DNA of 64,000 bases from Halomonas stenophila (GTDB lineage: Bacteria > Pseudomonadota > Gammaproteobacteria > Pseudomonadales > Halomonadaceae). Shown one piece after another: positions 1-9,715 of this stretch. The translations under genes were made by a program, and so were the position numbers. The notes beneath the pieces were generated by a model. It searched no databases, was not told the DNA's origin, and was given only the letters and a program-made list of their open reading frames with translations. Within the stretch, counting starts at the first letter, position 1. The number at the start of each line of letters is the position of its first letter. Location: positions 372,001 through 436,000 of the forward strand of contig NZ_JACHXR010000001.1 of assembly GCF_014192275.1 (NCBI RefSeq), in the 5' to 3' direction.

Positions 1-684
1 CTCGATGGCATGGGCCAGCTCGACGTCCTGCTCGGCGGCGAGTTCCTCCAGGGCGCCCCGCACGCCGGAGCCGGGCTCGCGCATCAGCACGTAGTGACGG
101 GCCAGGTCCTCCAGGGTCGGCCGGTCGGCCGCGAGCAGGGGGTGGCCCGGCCAGACCACCGGAATCATCTCGTTGTCGAGGATCGGCATGAACACCAGCT
201 CCTCGTCCGGGGGCACCCTGGCCATGATCACCAGGTCATCGCGCTGCTCGGCCAGGCGCTCCAGGGCCTGGCCGCGATTGCACACACGCAGGCGGATCTG
301 GACGTTGGGGTAGTGGGCACGGAAGCGAGCCAGCAGGTGCGGTACCACATACTGGGCGGTGGACACCGCCGCCAGGTTGAGCTCGCCGCTGATGGTACCG
401 TCGAGGTCCGACAGGCTCATCTGCAGCCGGGCGACCTGGCCGAAGATGGCCCGCACCGACGCCGCCAGGGCATCCGCGGCGGGCAGGATGTGCAGCGTGC
501 GCCCGGCATAGCGGAACAGCGGCTGGCCCAGGACCTGTTCGAGCTGGCGCATCTGGGCGCTGACCGCCGGCTGGGTCAGTCCCAGGGCCTCGGCGGCCCG
601 GGAATAGGACTGGCGTTCATGGACGGCGCGGAAGACCTGGAGCTGGCGGAAGGTCAGGCGATTGAGCAGTCGGGGGGTGGTCAT
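1..684 (-). CDS. LysR-family transcriptional regulator (partial, C-terminus beyond window)
   Basis: The minus strand reads open from an ATG at 684 to the window edge, giving 228 codons of an expected roughly 300. The N-terminus is a typical LysR winged helix-turn-helix: it starts MTTPRLLNRLTFRQLQVF, followed by the recognition-helix signature SYSRAAEALGLTQPAVSAQ at about residues 26-44. The start of the periplasmic-binding-protein-like effector domain follows from about residue 90. The gene is divergent to the biotin-carboxylase-like gene at 779, with 94 bp between them, so autoregulation or control of the neighbour is plausible. The family controls many pathways; CbbR-like and amino-acid-responsive members have similar N-termini. 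The target and inducer cannot be read from this sequence. Confidence 0.9.
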   Translation of the reverse strand, partial: MTTPRLLNRLTFRQLQVFRAVHERQSYSRAAEALGLTQPAVSAQMRQLEQVLGQPLFRYAGRTLHILPAADALAASVRAIFGQVARLQMSLSDLDGTISGELNLAAVSTAQYVVPHLLARFRAHYPNVQIRLRVCNRGQALERLAEQRDDLVIMARVPPDEELVFMPILDNEMIPVVWPGHPLLAADRPTLEDLARHYVLMREPGSGVRGALEELAAEQDVELAHAIE

Positions 685-721
685 GGCGTCGTCCAGTGGG
701 GCGGGGCGCGGTAACGTCCGG

Positions 722-740
722 GCATGCCGTGTCGACATGC
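722..740. promoter_or_regulatory. Dyad in the divergent LysR/BC-like intergenic region
   Basis: GCATG at 722-726 and CATGC at 736-740 form an inverted repeat with a 9-bp spacer. It lies between a lysR gene and its divergent neighbour, where LysR operators usually sit. The operator role is inferred only from position and symmetry. Confidence 0.3.
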
Positions 741-778
741 TAGCATCGCCTCTCTCACGCTAGCCATTCGGAGTGATC

Positions 779-1684
779 ATGTCGCGACTCGCCCCTGCCG
801 TTTCCCGCCTGCTGGTCGCCGCCGGCGGTCCCGGAGGGCTTCGCCTGCGCCAGGCCTGTGCCGAACTCGGCCTGACGGCCATCCAGGCCGGCGGCAGCGC
901 CGAGGCACTGGTGGCCCGTGCCCGGGAGGCGGGCTGCGAGGCGCTTCACCCCGGCGAGGGGGGAACTGCCGAGCAGCTGGCGCTGGCCGAGGCCTGCCGA
1001 CGTGCCGGCGTGCGCTTCCTCGGCCCGCCGACCGAGCTGCTGGCGGCCATGGCCGAGGGCGGGGGCATGCGCCAGCGGATGCGCGAGGCAGGCTTGCCGT
1101 TGACCGCCGCGTCGGCGGGGCATGAGGTGCGGATGTCCCTGCTGGCCGATGGCCGGGGCCGGGTGATCTACCTGGCCCCCCGCCAGCGCCTGCACGAGGC
1201 GCTCTCGGTGGCGCCGCTTGGCTGGCTGACCGCCGAGCGCAGCGTCTATCTGGGGCGCCTGGCGGGGCAGGGCGTCGCCGCCCTGGGGCTGACGGGCCTG
1301 GTGGAGGTGCGGTTTCGCGTCGAGGGCAATCGCCTGGGGTTCGCCGCCATGGCGCCGGGGCTCACCGGCGAGGAGGCCCTGGACGAGGCCCTGAGTGGCC
1401 TGGATCCGGTGGTCGAGCAGCTGCGGGTGCTGCTCGGCGGGCGACTGCGAGAGCGCCAGCCGCGACTCGCGCCGCATGGCCATGCCCGGCTGTGGCAGCT
1501 GTCATTGCCCCCGGCGGCCCTGCTGAGTGGCGGACCGGGGCTGCGCCTGGACCGGGCACCCGGCGAGGCCGGGGCCCGCCTGCTGGCCTGGGGGCGCCGG
1601 GCCGAGGAGGCCCGAGACCGGGCGCGGCGGGGACTGGTCGAGCTGCTGGGCGAGGCGGAAGCGACGCGCCTGGCCACTCCCTGA
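779..1684 (+). CDS. Degenerate biotin carboxylase-like / ATP-grasp-related protein
   Basis: The product is 301 aa. Its first about 100 residues resemble the N-terminal Rossmann-like domain of biotin carboxylase: residues around 55-90 read EALHPGEGGTAEQLALAEAC, then FLGPP, parallel to the AIHPGYG...FIGP block of AccC. The central ATP-grasp and lid domains are much shortened, and no glycine-rich ATP loop is evident. It therefore looks like a carboxylase-derived protein that may not carboxylate anything. The ATG at 779 is chosen over the in-frame GTG at 773, because GGAG at 770-773 sits 5 nt before 779. It is divergent from the LysR gene, which may regulate it. Very rich in Ala, Gly, Leu and Arg. 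The function is unknown. Confidence 0.6.
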   Translation: MSRLAPAVSRLLVAAGGPGGLRLRQACAELGLTAIQAGGSAEALVARAREAGCEALHPGEGGTAEQLALAEACRRAGVRFLGPPTELLAAMAEGGGMRQRMREAGLPLTAASAGHEVRMSLLADGRGRVIYLAPRQRLHEALSVAPLGWLTAERSVYLGRLAGQGVAALGLTGLVEVRFRVEGNRLGFAAMAPGLTGEEALDEALSGLDPVVEQLRVLLGGRLRERQPRLAPHGHARLWQLSLPPAALLSGGPGLRLDRAPGEAGARLLAWGRRAEEARDRARRGLVELLGEAEATRLATP

Positions 1685-1723
1685 CGCGACCGTACCTCGC
1701 CGAGCGCTAATTTTTTCGCTATA

Positions 1724-1737
1724 TTGCACTGCAGCAA
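1724..1737. promoter_or_regulatory. PhaR-like dyad upstream of the DUF3141 gene
   Basis: TTGCACTGCAGCAA at 1724-1737 has TTGC/GCAA arms around a CTGCAG centre. It resembles the TTGC-rich, TGCA-centred operators described for PhaR, the granule-associated repressor of polyhydroxyalkanoate genes. A TATATT hexamer at 1720-1725 overlaps the left arm and could be a -10 box, so binding would block transcription of the downstream PHA-synthase-like gene. The match is by eye and the regulator gene is not in this window. Confidence 0.45.
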
Positions 1738-1797
1738 AGACGAGTCTCACGCGGCGAATGTCCTTCGCCTTCCCATGGCCACCCATGGAGTCCAACG

Positions 1798-4377
1798 ATG
1801 AATGCCCTGATGTCGACCCTGCCGCCAGCCGCGCTGTCCTTCATGGATCCCTTCGGTTTCGGTCGCGCCGCCTTCGACTACTGGCGCGACACCCTGGAGC
1901 GCAGCACGCTCTACCTGGATGTCATGCGCCAGCGCGGCAACCAGTATCTCGAGTATATCGAGCAGACCAAGCCCAATGTGCTGGGCTTCGAGGCCGAGGT
2001 GCTGCTGGACGGGCGTGACCTGCCGCGCCCGGTGAACTACGAGCTGCTGCGGATCCTGCCGCCCCAGGCGATGGAGACCGACCCGCGGATGCGGCCCTTC
2101 GTGGTCGTCGATCCCCGCGCCGGTCACGGGCCGGGGATCGGCGGCTTCAAGCCCGACAGCGAGCTCGGCGTGGCCCTGCGCGCCGGGCATCCCTGCTACT
2201 TCATCGGCTTCTTGCCGTACCCCGAGCCCGGCCAGACCGTCGAGGACGTGGTCGAGGCGGAGGTCGCCTTCCTGCGCCATGTCATCGACCTCCATGCCGA
2301 GACCGCGGAGAAGCCGATGGTCGTCGGCAATTGCCAGGCGGGCTGGCAGATCATGATGGCGGCGGCCCTGGAGCCCGAGGTATTCGGCCCGATCCTGATT
2401 GCTGGCGCGCCGCTGTCCTACTGGGCGGGCGAGCATGGCGGCGCGCCGATGCGCTATACCGGCGGGATGACCGGCGGCACCTGGGTGACCGCGCTGCTCG
2501 GTGACCTGGGCGCCGGACACTTCGACGGGGCCTGGCTGGTCCAGAACTTCGAGCGCCTCAATCCGGCCAATACCTGGTGGAACAAGCAGTATCGGCTCTA
2601 CGCCAACGTCGATACCGAGGCCGACCGCTATCTGGAGTTCGAGCGCTGGTGGGGCGGGCATGTGGTGCTGGGTGCTCAGGAGATCCAGTACATCGTCGAC
2701 AACCTGTTCGTCGGCAACCGTCTCTCCACCGCCCAGCTGATCACCTCGGACGGGCGTCGCATCGACCTGCGCAACCTGCGCTCGCCGGTGGTGGTGTTCT
2801 GCTCCCGGGGCGATAACATCACGCCGCCGCCCCAGGCGCTGGGCTGGATCCGCGACCTCTACGAGGACACCGACGACATCATCGCCAACGAGCAGACCCT
2901 GGTGTACTGCGTCCATGACACCACGGGACACCTGGGGATCTTCGTGTCGGGCAGCGTGTCCCGCAAGGAGCACGCCGAGTTCACCGCCAACATGGACTAC
3001 ATCGACGTGCTGCCGCCGGGGCTCTACGAGACCTCGGTCTCGCGGGCCGAGGAGCGCCCCGATGCCGAGCTGATCGAGCGGGACTACCTGCTCGAGTTCG
3101 AGCGCCGCAGCATCGAGGAGCTCGACCGGGAGGTCCAGCACCGCCCGGAGGACGATCGACGCTTCGCCACGGTGGCACGTATCTCCGAGATCAACCTGGG
3201 GCTCTATCGCCTCTTCGTGCAGCCCTGGGTCCAGGCGCTGGCGACCCCGGAGGCCGCCCACTGGATGCGGCTGTTGCACCCCAATCGCATGGGCTACCGG
3301 CTGCTGTCGGATCGCAACCCGCTGATGGTGCCGGTACCGGTGATGGCCGAGACGGTGCGCCGCGAACGCCACGAGGTGGGCCAGGACAACGTCTACCGGG
3401 CCGTGGAGGGCATCCTCTCCAGCCAGATCACCCATGTCCTCGACGCCTGGCGCAACCTGCGCGACCGGACCAGCGAGCGAGTCTTCCTGGACCTCTATGG
3501 CCAGCCCCTGTTGCAGGCCCTGGTCGGCCTGGGCGGCGACGCCCATGTGCATCGCCGTCGCCCCGGTGCCGAGCCGGAACACCGCCGCTTCGTCCAGCGC
3601 CGCCGGGAGGAGATCCATGCCCTGGTCGCCGAGGGCGGCAGCCACGAGGCGGTCATGCGCTCGGTCATCCATGTGCTGGGCGGCGCGCCCGCCAGCGACG
3701 AGCGCAACTTCAAGCGCCTGCGGGCCTCCCGTGCGGAACTCGAGCCGGGTATCCGCCTGGCCGACTTCAAGCACCTGGTGCGCGAGCAGTTCTTCATCCT
3801 CAACCAGGATCACGAGGCGGCGCTGGCGGCGATCCCGACGCTGCTGGCGGGGCAGACTGCCGAGCAGATCGAGGGGCACCTGGCGCATATCGACCACGTG
3901 CTGGCCGCCAGCGGTGAACTCAGCGAGCATGCCGCCGAGCGCTTTGCGCATATCCAGTCGCTGTTCCGCCAGGCCAAGCCGGCCGGCAGCCGGGAGACCG
4001 GCGGCGAGGGGCCAGCCTCGGCGGACGGCGCGGCCTTGGCGTCGCCCGAGGCGGATCGGGCCGAGCCGGCGGTGATCGAGAGCCGGCCGGCTGAGACCAC
4101 GCCGGTCGACCCCCCGCAGGAGACCGCCGGCTCGGCCAAGCCCCCGCAGGCGGCTGCCCCGCCGGCCGAGGCTTCGCAGCCCGCGGCCACGCCGGCCAAG
4201 ACGTCGAAGAACACCGCCGGCTCGGCCAAGCCACCGCAGGCGGCTGACCAGCCGGCCGAAGATGCGGGCAAGCCCGATCCGGCGGCCGCCAGCGACAAGC
4301 CGGCCTCCAACCGGCGTCGCAGCACGACTCGCAAGGCCAACCCGCGCCGCCGCAGCCCGGGCAAGCAAGACGACTGA
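1798..4377 (+). CDS. DUF3141 protein, PHA synthase-like alpha/beta hydrolase
   Basis: The 859-aa product belongs to the DUF3141 family, distantly related to poly(3-hydroxyalkanoate) synthases. Residues 1-about 400 form an alpha/beta-hydrolase region with a lipase-box-like VGNCQAGW at about 178-185, where PhaC has its nucleophilic cysteine in GxCxG. Candidate Asp and His residues lie in VVFCSRGDNITPP and TGHLGIF. A long alpha-helical C-terminal part follows. The last about 150 residues are low-complexity Ala/Pro/Lys with repeated SAKPPQAA blocks, ending in a basic Arg/Lys tail that might contact DNA or granules. The start is the ATG at 1798 with GGAG at 1787-1790. The upstream TTGC dyad fits PHA-linked control. 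Polymerase activity is not established for this family. Confidence 0.88.
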   Translation: MNALMSTLPPAALSFMDPFGFGRAAFDYWRDTLERSTLYLDVMRQRGNQYLEYIEQTKPNVLGFEAEVLLDGRDLPRPVNYELLRILPPQAMETDPRMRPFVVVDPRAGHGPGIGGFKPDSELGVALRAGHPCYFIGFLPYPEPGQTVEDVVEAEVAFLRHVIDLHAETAEKPMVVGNCQAGWQIMMAAALEPEVFGPILIAGAPLSYWAGEHGGAPMRYTGGMTGGTWVTALLGDLGAGHFDGAWLVQNFERLNPANTWWNKQYRLYANVDTEADRYLEFERWWGGHVVLGAQEIQYIVDNLFVGNRLSTAQLITSDGRRIDLRNLRSPVVVFCSRGDNITPPPQALGWIRDLYEDTDDIIANEQTLVYCVHDTTGHLGIFVSGSVSRKEHAEFTANMDYIDVLPPGLYETSVSRAEERPDAELIERDYLLEFERRSIEELDREVQHRPEDDRRFATVARISEINLGLYRLFVQPWVQALATPEAAHWMRLLHPNRMGYRLLSDRNPLMVPVPVMAETVRRERHEVGQDNVYRAVEGILSSQITHVLDAWRNLRDRTSERVFLDLYGQPLLQALVGLGGDAHVHRRRPGAEPEHRRFVQRRREEIHALVAEGGSHEAVMRSVIHVLGGAPASDERNFKRLRASRAELEPGIRLADFKHLVREQFFILNQDHEAALAAIPTLLAGQTAEQIEGHLAHIDHVLAASGELSEHAAERFAHIQSLFRQAKPAGSRETGGEGPASADGAALASPEADRAEPAVIESRPAETTPVDPPQETAGSAKPPQAAAPPAEASQPAATPAKTSKNTAGSAKPPQAADQPAEDAGKPDPAAASDKPASNRRRSTTRKANPRRRSPGKQDD

Positions 4378-4401
4378 ACCGCACTCGCCTCGTTGTCACC
4401 C

Positions 4402-4429
4402 CGCCCCCGCCGGCCTACCGGCGGGGGCG
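4402..4429 (+). terminator. Putative terminator after the DUF3141 gene
   Basis: A perfect 12-bp GC-only stem (4402-4413 with 4418-4429) closes a CCTA loop and is followed by TTTC. The hairpin is very strong but the U-tract is short. It lies 24 bp after the stop codon. Confidence 0.65.
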
Positions 4430-4573
4430 TTTCGCTATTATCCCGGGCTTGTCGCCGTGGAATCAGCGGTCTAGGGTCATAGGCTCGGCCCCGTCGTGAC
4501 TGGCGCGATGGCCGGTGCTGGGGTAGGGTAAGCCATTTTTCACCCGTCGAGACTGGGCGGGCCGAAACCGTCC

Positions 4574-4597
4574 GGCGCGAGCCTGCAGGCTCGCGCC
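4574..4597. repeat. 24-bp perfect palindrome, REP-like
   Basis: A perfect 24-bp palindrome centred on CCTGCAGG, with arms GGCGCGAG and CTCGCGCC, ends 19 bp before the topA start codon. It resembles the GC-rich extragenic palindromes scattered through such genomes. If transcribed it would form a hairpin in the topA leader. Confidence 0.6.
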
Positions 4598-4616
4598 TAC
4601 AGAATTGTGGAGCACT

Positions 4617-7256
4617 ATGGGCAAGTCACTGGTCATCGTCGAGTCGCCGGCCAAGGCCAAGACGATCAACAAGTATCTCGGCAACGACTTCATCGTGAAG
4701 TCGAGCGTGGGGCACATTCGTGACCTGCCGACCAGCGGCTCGGGCAAGGCGGCCTCGGACCCCAAGGAGCGTGCGCGCCAGGCCGCGGCGACCCGCAAGA
4801 TGTCCGCCGAGGAGAAGGCCGAGTACCGCCAGCGCAAGGCCCACGACCAGCTGATCCGGCGCATGGGCATCGACCCCGACCATGGCTGGGAGGCCAACTA
4901 CGAGGTCCTGCCCGGCAAGGAGAAGGTGGTCGCCGAGCTCAAGAAACTCGCCGACAAGGCGGACACCGTCTATCTCGCCACCGACCTCGACCGCGAGGGG
5001 GAGGCCATCGCCTGGCACCTGCGCGAGACCATCGGGGGCGACGAGGCACGCTATCGGCGCGTGGTGTTCAACGAGATCACCAGGAACGCCATCCAGGAGG
5101 CCTTCGAGGATCCCGGCCAGCTGAACATGCCGCGGGTCGAGGCCCAGCAGGCCCGCCGCTTCCTCGATCGGGTGGTGGGCTTCATGCTCTCGCCGCTGCT
5201 GTGGGCCAAGATCGCCCGCGGCCTGTCCGCGGGCCGGGTGCAGTCGGTGGCCATGCGCCTGATCGTCGAGCGCGAACGCGAGATCCGCGCCTTCGTCCCC
5301 GAGGAATTCTGGGACGTGCACGCCGACCTGAAGCCGGCCGACGACGCCGAGGCCTCGCCGGTGCGCTTCGAGCTGGCGCGCCAGGACGGCAAGGCGTTCC
5401 GGCCGACCTCCGAGGCCGAGACCCTGGAGCGCATCGCCGCGCTGCGCCAGGCCGCGCTGTCGATCACCTCGCGGGAGGACAAGCCGACCCGCTCGAAGCC
5501 CAACGCCCCCTTCATCACCTCGACGCTGCAGCAGGCCGCCAGCGGCCGGCTGGGCTTCTCGGTGAAGAAGACCATGACGCTGGCCCAGCGCCTCTACGAG
5601 GCCGGCTACATCACCTACATGCGGACCGACTCCACCAACCTCTCCGGCGAGGCGGTGGCCAGCGTGCGCGACTTCATCGGCGAGGAATACGGGGCGCGCT
5701 ACCTGCCCGAGGCCCCCAACCGCTATTCCAGCAAGGAAGGCGCCCAGGAGGCCCACGAGGCCATCCGCCCCTCCGAGGTGGCCCGCCGGGCCAGCGACCT
5801 GGCCGGCATGGAGCGCGATGCCGAGCGCCTCTACGAGCTGATCTGGCGCCAGTTCGTGGCCTGCCAGATGATGCCCGCCGAGTACCTCTCCACCACCCTG
5901 ACGGTGGAGGCCGACGGCTACGAGCTCAAGGCCAGGGGCCGCGTGCTCAAGTTCGACGGCTATACCCGGGTCATGAAGCCCATGGGCCGCAAGGACGAGG
6001 ACCAGTCGCTGCCGGACCTCGCCGAGGGCACGCCGCTCACGCTCGAGGCCCTGGACCCCCAGCAGCACTTCACCAAGCCGCCGGCCCGCTACACCGAGGC
6101 GAGTCTGGTCAAGGAACTGGAGAAGAAGGGCATCGGCCGGCCGTCCACCTACGCCGCCATCATCTCGACCATCCAGGACCGCGGCTACGTCAAGCTGGAG
6201 AACCGGCGCTTCTATGCCGAGAAGCTCGGCGACATCGTCACCGAACGCCTCAAGGAATCCTTCCCCGACCTGATGGACTACTCCTTCACGGCGCGCATGG
6301 AGGACAGCCTGGATGAGGTGGCCGAGGGCGAGCGCCGCTGGCGCGAGCTGCTCGATGCCTTCTACGCGGAATTCCGCGAGGAGCTGGCCGAGGCCGAGAG
6401 CGAGGAGGGCATGCGGCCCAACCAGCCGGTGCCCACCGACATCGACTGCCCGAGCTGCGGGCGCAAGATGCAGATCCGCACCGCCTCCACCGGGGTCTTC
6501 CTGGGCTGCTCCGGCTACAACCTGCCGCCCAAGGAGCGCTGCAAGGCCACCATCGACCTGTTGCCCGGCGACGAGGCGGTGGCGGCCGATGCCGGCGAGG
6601 ATGCCGAGACCGACGCCCTGCGGGCCAAGCATCGCTGCCCCAAGTGCGGCACCGCCATGGACAGCTACCTGATCGACGAGACCCGCAAGCTGCATATCTG
6701 CGGCAACAGTCCGGACTGTGACGGTTACGAGGTCGAGCCGGGCAAGTTCCGCATCAAGGGCTACGACGGCCCGACCATCGAGTGCGACAAGTGCGGCAGC
6801 GAGATGCAGCTCAAGTCCGGGCGCTTCGGCAAGTACTTCGGCTGCACCAACGAGGCCTGCAGGAACACCCGCAAGCTGCTGCGCAGCGGCGAGGTGGCAC
6901 CGCCCAAGATGGATCCGATCCCGATGCCGGAGCTGGCCTGCCAGAAGGTCGAGGACCACTATGTGCTGAGGGACGGCGCGAGCGGCCTGTTCCTGGCGGC
7001 GAGCAAGTTCCCCAAGAACCGCGAGACCCGTCCGCCGCTGGTCGCCGAGCTCAAGGCCCATGCCGAGGAGCTGCCCGAGAAGTATCGCTACCTGCTCGAT
7101 GCGCCGAGCGAGGATCCCGACGGGCGGCCCGCCCAGATCCGCTTCTCGCGCAAGCTCAAGGAGCAGTTCGTGATGACCGACGACAATGGCAAGGCCACCG
7201 GCTGGAAGGCGACCTACGCCGATGGCCGCTGGCAAGTGGAGGACAAGCGCAAGTGA
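4617..7256 (+). CDS. topA: DNA topoisomerase I
   Basis: The product is an 879-aa type IA topoisomerase that relaxes negative supercoils. The N-terminal Toprim domain (about residues 1-150) begins [16 protein letters not shown] and includes the acidic [11 protein letters not shown] motif. The catalytic tyrosine is Tyr334 in [10 protein letters not shown]. The C-terminus carries three Cys4-type zinc ribbons beginning at about Cys611, Cys674 and Cys723, the E. coli-type arrangement, then a further domain ending in Lys. The ATG at 4617 has GGAG at 4609-4612 and gives the conserved N-terminus. An in-frame upstream GTG would add four residues with no support. The stop overlaps the GTG of the next gene, so the two are probably co-transcribed. 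Confidence 0.98.
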   Translation: MGKSLVIVESPAKAKTINKYLGNDFIVKSSVGHIRDLPTSGSGKAASDPKERARQAAATRKMSAEEKAEYRQRKAHDQLIRRMGIDPDHGWEANYEVLPGKEKVVAELKKLADKADTVYLATDLDREGEAIAWHLRETIGGDEARYRRVVFNEITRNAIQEAFEDPGQLNMPRVEAQQARRFLDRVVGFMLSPLLWAKIARGLSAGRVQSVAMRLIVEREREIRAFVPEEFWDVHADLKPADDAEASPVRFELARQDGKAFRPTSEAETLERIAALRQAALSITSREDKPTRSKPNAPFITSTLQQAASGRLGFSVKKTMTLAQRLYEAGYITYMRTDSTNLSGEAVASVRDFIGEEYGARYLPEAPNRYSSKEGAQEAHEAIRPSEVARRASDLAGMERDAERLYELIWRQFVACQMMPAEYLSTTLTVEADGYELKARGRVLKFDGYTRVMKPMGRKDEDQSLPDLAEGTPLTLEALDPQQHFTKPPARYTEASLVKELEKKGIGRPSTYAAIISTIQDRGYVKLENRRFYAEKLGDIVTERLKESFPDLMDYSFTARMEDSLDEVAEGERRWRELLDAFYAEFREELAEAESEEGMRPNQPVPTDIDCPSCGRKMQIRTASTGVFLGCSGYNLPPKERCKATIDLLPGDEAVAADAGEDAETDALRAKHRCPKCGTAMDSYLIDETRKLHICGNSPDCDGYEVEPGKFRIKGYDGPTIECDKCGSEMQLKSGRFGKYFGCTNEACRNTRKLLRSGEVAPPKMDPIPMPELACQKVEDHYVLRDGASGLFLAASKFPKNRETRPPLVAELKAHAEELPEKYRYLLDAPSEDPDGRPAQIRFSRKLKEQFVMTDDNGKATGWKATYADGRWQVEDKRK

Positions 7257-7717
7257 CGCCCCGTTCGCGTACCAACCAGCTGCTCTACCAGGCCGAGCTG
7301 CTGCTGGCGGTGCCGCCCGGCGACGACGAGCACCGCGAGGCCCGGCGCATGGCCGGCGAGGAGGGGGCCCTGGCCCTGCTGGAACTGGCCCTCGAGTCGC
7401 TGCTGCGCGAGGTCACCGAGCATGCCGCCCTCGAGCACCACGACTGGCGCGAGCTGCTCGACCCCGCGGGGACGCCGCTGGCCGAGCTCGAGCGCCTGCG
7501 CAGCCTGGCGGCCCGGCCCGACAGCTGGCTGGCCAGGCTGCTTGGCCGCCTGGAAGCCCTGCATTCCAGCGAGGGCGCGGCCCGCCGGGCCAGCGGCGCC
7601 GCCCAGGGGCTGATCGCCGTGGGCAGCGCCGCCGCCCTGCACGAGGAGCTCCGCGACTGCCTGGCCGAGGCCAAGCGCGAGATCGCCGCGCTGCGCGAGA
7701 CCAGCGAGGAGTGGTAG
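7253..7717 (+). CDS. DUF6586-like small protein downstream of topA
   Basis: The product is 154 aa and starts at GTG 7253, which overlaps the topA stop (GTGA), a sign of translational coupling. The N-terminus [15 protein letters not shown] resembles the R-x-R-T-N-Q-K-x-Y-F-A start of the small DUF6586 proteins that follow topA in pseudomonads. The body is a predicted helical bundle with a heptad-rich C-terminus ending [19 protein letters not shown]. There is no signal peptide, membrane segment or enzymatic motif. The function is unknown; the conserved link to topA is the main clue. Confidence 0.8.
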   Translation: MTPRSRTNQLLYQAELLLAVPPGDDEHREARRMAGEEGALALLELALESLLREVTEHAALEHHDWRELLDPAGTPLAELERLRSLAARPDSWLARLLGRLEALHSSEGAARRASGAAQGLIAVGSAAALHEELRDCLAEAKREIAALRETSEEW

Positions 7718-7770
7718 CGGGGCCGGCGACGGTCAGTGCGCTGCCCGGCTTCCAGGGTTGTTGCAGCTGT

Positions 7771-7960
7771 GTTTGAAGAGGGGCGCCGGGGACAAGCCGA
7801 AGAGGAGGTCCTACGCCAGGGGTGAGGAGCACGGCTCCGAACGGGCTGGCCATGGATGGCCAGCACCGGACCTGCAAGCGGAGCGGGACGCAAGAGCGCC
7901 GCAGGGTGTCGGTAGCGTACATGGAGGTATTCACAGCGCCTCCTCGCAGGCTTGTCGACG
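7771..7960. repeat. Long intergenic repeat-like element
   Basis: The 360-bp gap between DUF6586 and the ABC-F gene has no convincing ORF. It holds a structured segment with a palindrome TGGCCATGGATGGCCA near 7849-7864, then a block running GAGCGCCGCAGGGTGTCGGTA and ending GCAGGCTTGTCGAC near 7960. This type of mosaic is familiar to me from long dispersed intergenic repeats in other Gammaproteobacteria, but only one copy lies in this window, so the repeat call rests on recall and needs a genome search. No clear promoter is visible before 8078. Confidence 0.4.
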
Positions 7961-8077
7961 GATCAGCCCCGAGCAGATACTACTATCTGATAGCAATGGC
8001 CCGGCTTCGCCAGGGGGTGAGAGATGTCGCCATAACCGGTACACTCTCGCCCCTTTTCCCCTGACCGGACCCCTCCC

Positions 8078-9664
8078 TTGATCGCTACCGCCAACGTCAC
8101 CATGCAGTTCGGGGCCAGGCCCCTGTTCGAGAACGTCTCCATCAAGTTCGGCCGCGGCCACCGCTATGGCCTGATCGGCGCCAACGGCTGCGGCAAGTCC
8201 ACCTTCATGAAGATCCTCGGCGGCGACCTCGAGCCCTCGGCCGGCCAGGTGATGGTCGAGCCGGGGGCCCGGCTCGGCCGGCTGCGCCAGGACCAGTTCG
8301 CCTTCGAGGACGAGCGGGTCATCGACACCGTGATCATGGGCAACCGGGAGCTCTGGGAGGTCGCGGCGGAGCGCGAGCGCATCTACTCGCTGCCGGAGAT
8401 GAGCGAGGCGGACGGCATGGCGGTGGCCGACCTGGAGGTGCGCTTCGCCGAACTCGATGGCTACACGGCCGAGGCCCGGGCCGGCGAACTGCTGCTGGGG
8501 CTGGGCATCCCGCTGGCCCGGCACGGCGGACCGATGAGCGAGGTATCGCCGGGCTGGAAGCTGCGCGTGCTGCTGGCCCAGGCGCTGTTCGCCGACCCCG
8601 ACGTGATGCTGCTCGACGAGCCCACCAACCACCTGGACATCAATACCATCCGCTGGCTGGAGGGGGTGCTGACGGCGCGTAACAGCACCATGATCATCAT
8701 TTCCCACGACCGCCATTTTCTCAACAGCGTCTGCACGCACATGGCGGACCTGGACTACGGCGAGATCACGCTGTTCCCCGGCAACTATGACGACTACATG
8801 ACCGCCGCCACCGCGGCGCGCGAGCGCCAGCACGCCGACAACGCCAAGAAGAAAGCCCAGATCGCCGAGCTGCAGGCCTTCGTCAGCCGCTTCTCGGCCA
8901 ATGCCTCCAAGGCCAAGCAGGCCACCTCGCGGGCGCGCCAGATCGACAAGATCAAGCTCGAGGACATCAAGCCCTCCAGCCGGGTGAGTCCCTTCATCCG
9001 CTTCGAGCAGGACCGCAAGATCCACCGCAACGCGGTCAACGTCGAGGCGATCACCAAGGGCTACGAGACTGCCGCCCCGCTGTTCGAGCGGCTCTCGCTG
9101 ACCGTCGAGGCCGGCGAGCGCATTGCCATCATCGGCCCCAACGGCATCGGCAAGACCACCCTGCTGAAGACCCTCGGCGGCGAGCTGGCGCCCGACGCCG
9201 GTGAGGTCCGCTGGACGGACAGCGCCGAGCTCGGGGTCTTCGCCCAGGATCACGGCGACGACTTCGCCAACGACGCGACCCTGTTCGAATGGATGGCCCA
9301 GTGGACCGATGGCGGCGAACAGGTGGTGCGCGGCGCCCTGGGGCGCATGCTGTTTTCCAGCGACGACATCGACAAGTCGGTGAAGGTCATCTCCGGTGGC
9401 GAGGCGGGGCGCATGCTGTTCGGCAAGCTGACGCTGACCCGACCCAACGTGCTGCTGATGGACGAGCCCACCAACCACCTGGACATGGAATCCATCGAGG
9501 CCCTCAACCTGGCGCTGGCGAACTATCCGGGCACCCTGATCTTCGTCAGCCATGACCGCGAGTTCGTCGCCTCGCTGGCCACGCGCATCATCGACATGGG
9601 GGAGGAGGGCATCAGCGACTTCACCGGCAGCTACGACGACTACCTGAGAAGCCAAGGGCTCTGA
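8078..9664 (+). CDS. ybiT: ABC-F family ATPase, YbiT-like
   Basis: The product is a 528-aa soluble protein with two ABC domains and no membrane segments. ABC-F proteins bind the ribosome E site and act in translation. Walker A motifs are GANGCGKST (about residues 34-42) and GPNGIGKTT (about 350-358). Signature and Walker B segments are [11 protein letters not shown] with [10 protein letters not shown], and ISGGEAGRM with [10 protein letters not shown]. The linker between them contains the [23 protein letters not shown] helix typical of YbiT. The N-terminus [12 protein letters not shown] matches the family start, so the TTG at 8078 is chosen although no strong ribosome-binding site precedes it. 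Length and end (DYLRSQGL) match YbiT. Confidence 0.93.
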   Translation: MIATANVTMQFGARPLFENVSIKFGRGHRYGLIGANGCGKSTFMKILGGDLEPSAGQVMVEPGARLGRLRQDQFAFEDERVIDTVIMGNRELWEVAAERERIYSLPEMSEADGMAVADLEVRFAELDGYTAEARAGELLLGLGIPLARHGGPMSEVSPGWKLRVLLAQALFADPDVMLLDEPTNHLDINTIRWLEGVLTARNSTMIIISHDRHFLNSVCTHMADLDYGEITLFPGNYDDYMTAATAARERQHADNAKKKAQIAELQAFVSRFSANASKAKQATSRARQIDKIKLEDIKPSSRVSPFIRFEQDRKIHRNAVNVEAITKGYETAAPLFERLSLTVEAGERIAIIGPNGIGKTTLLKTLGGELAPDAGEVRWTDSAELGVFAQDHGDDFANDATLFEWMAQWTDGGEQVVRGALGRMLFSSDDIDKSVKVISGGEAGRMLFGKLTLTRPNVLLMDEPTNHLDMESIEALNLALANYPGTLIFVSHDREFVASLATRIIDMGEEGISDFTGSYDDYLRSQGL

Positions 9665-9668
9665 CGCC

Positions 9669-9695
9669 GAGGCGTCGGACCGGCGCTTCCACACA
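9669..9695. repeat. Short copy of the dispersed GTCGGACCGG repeat
   Basis: GAGGCGTCGGACCGGC followed by CTTCCACACA lies between the convergent ABC-F and channel genes. The same GCGTCGGACCGG-CTCC-ACA string ends the longer repeats at 26449-26570 and 47308-47400, so this is a truncated copy. Confidence 0.6.
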
Positions 9696-9715
9696 AGTTG
9701 GCGGGTGTTGTGGCG

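Noticed and set aside
1747-4368. 873-aa minus-strand open frame opposite the DUF3141 gene
   Set aside because: It is a high-GC shadow: the plus-strand frame has domains, a ribosome-binding site and family features, while the minus frame is repetitive Arg/Leu/Gly sequence with none.
4626-7235. 869-aa minus-strand open frame opposite topA
   Set aside because: It covers the unmistakable topA gene and its product is low-complexity Ala/Gly/Leu with no motif.
7910-7920. CGGTAGCGTAC as a second ops element
   Set aside because: It lacks the leading GG of GGCGGTAG and lies inside the repeat-like element before a non-glycan gene.
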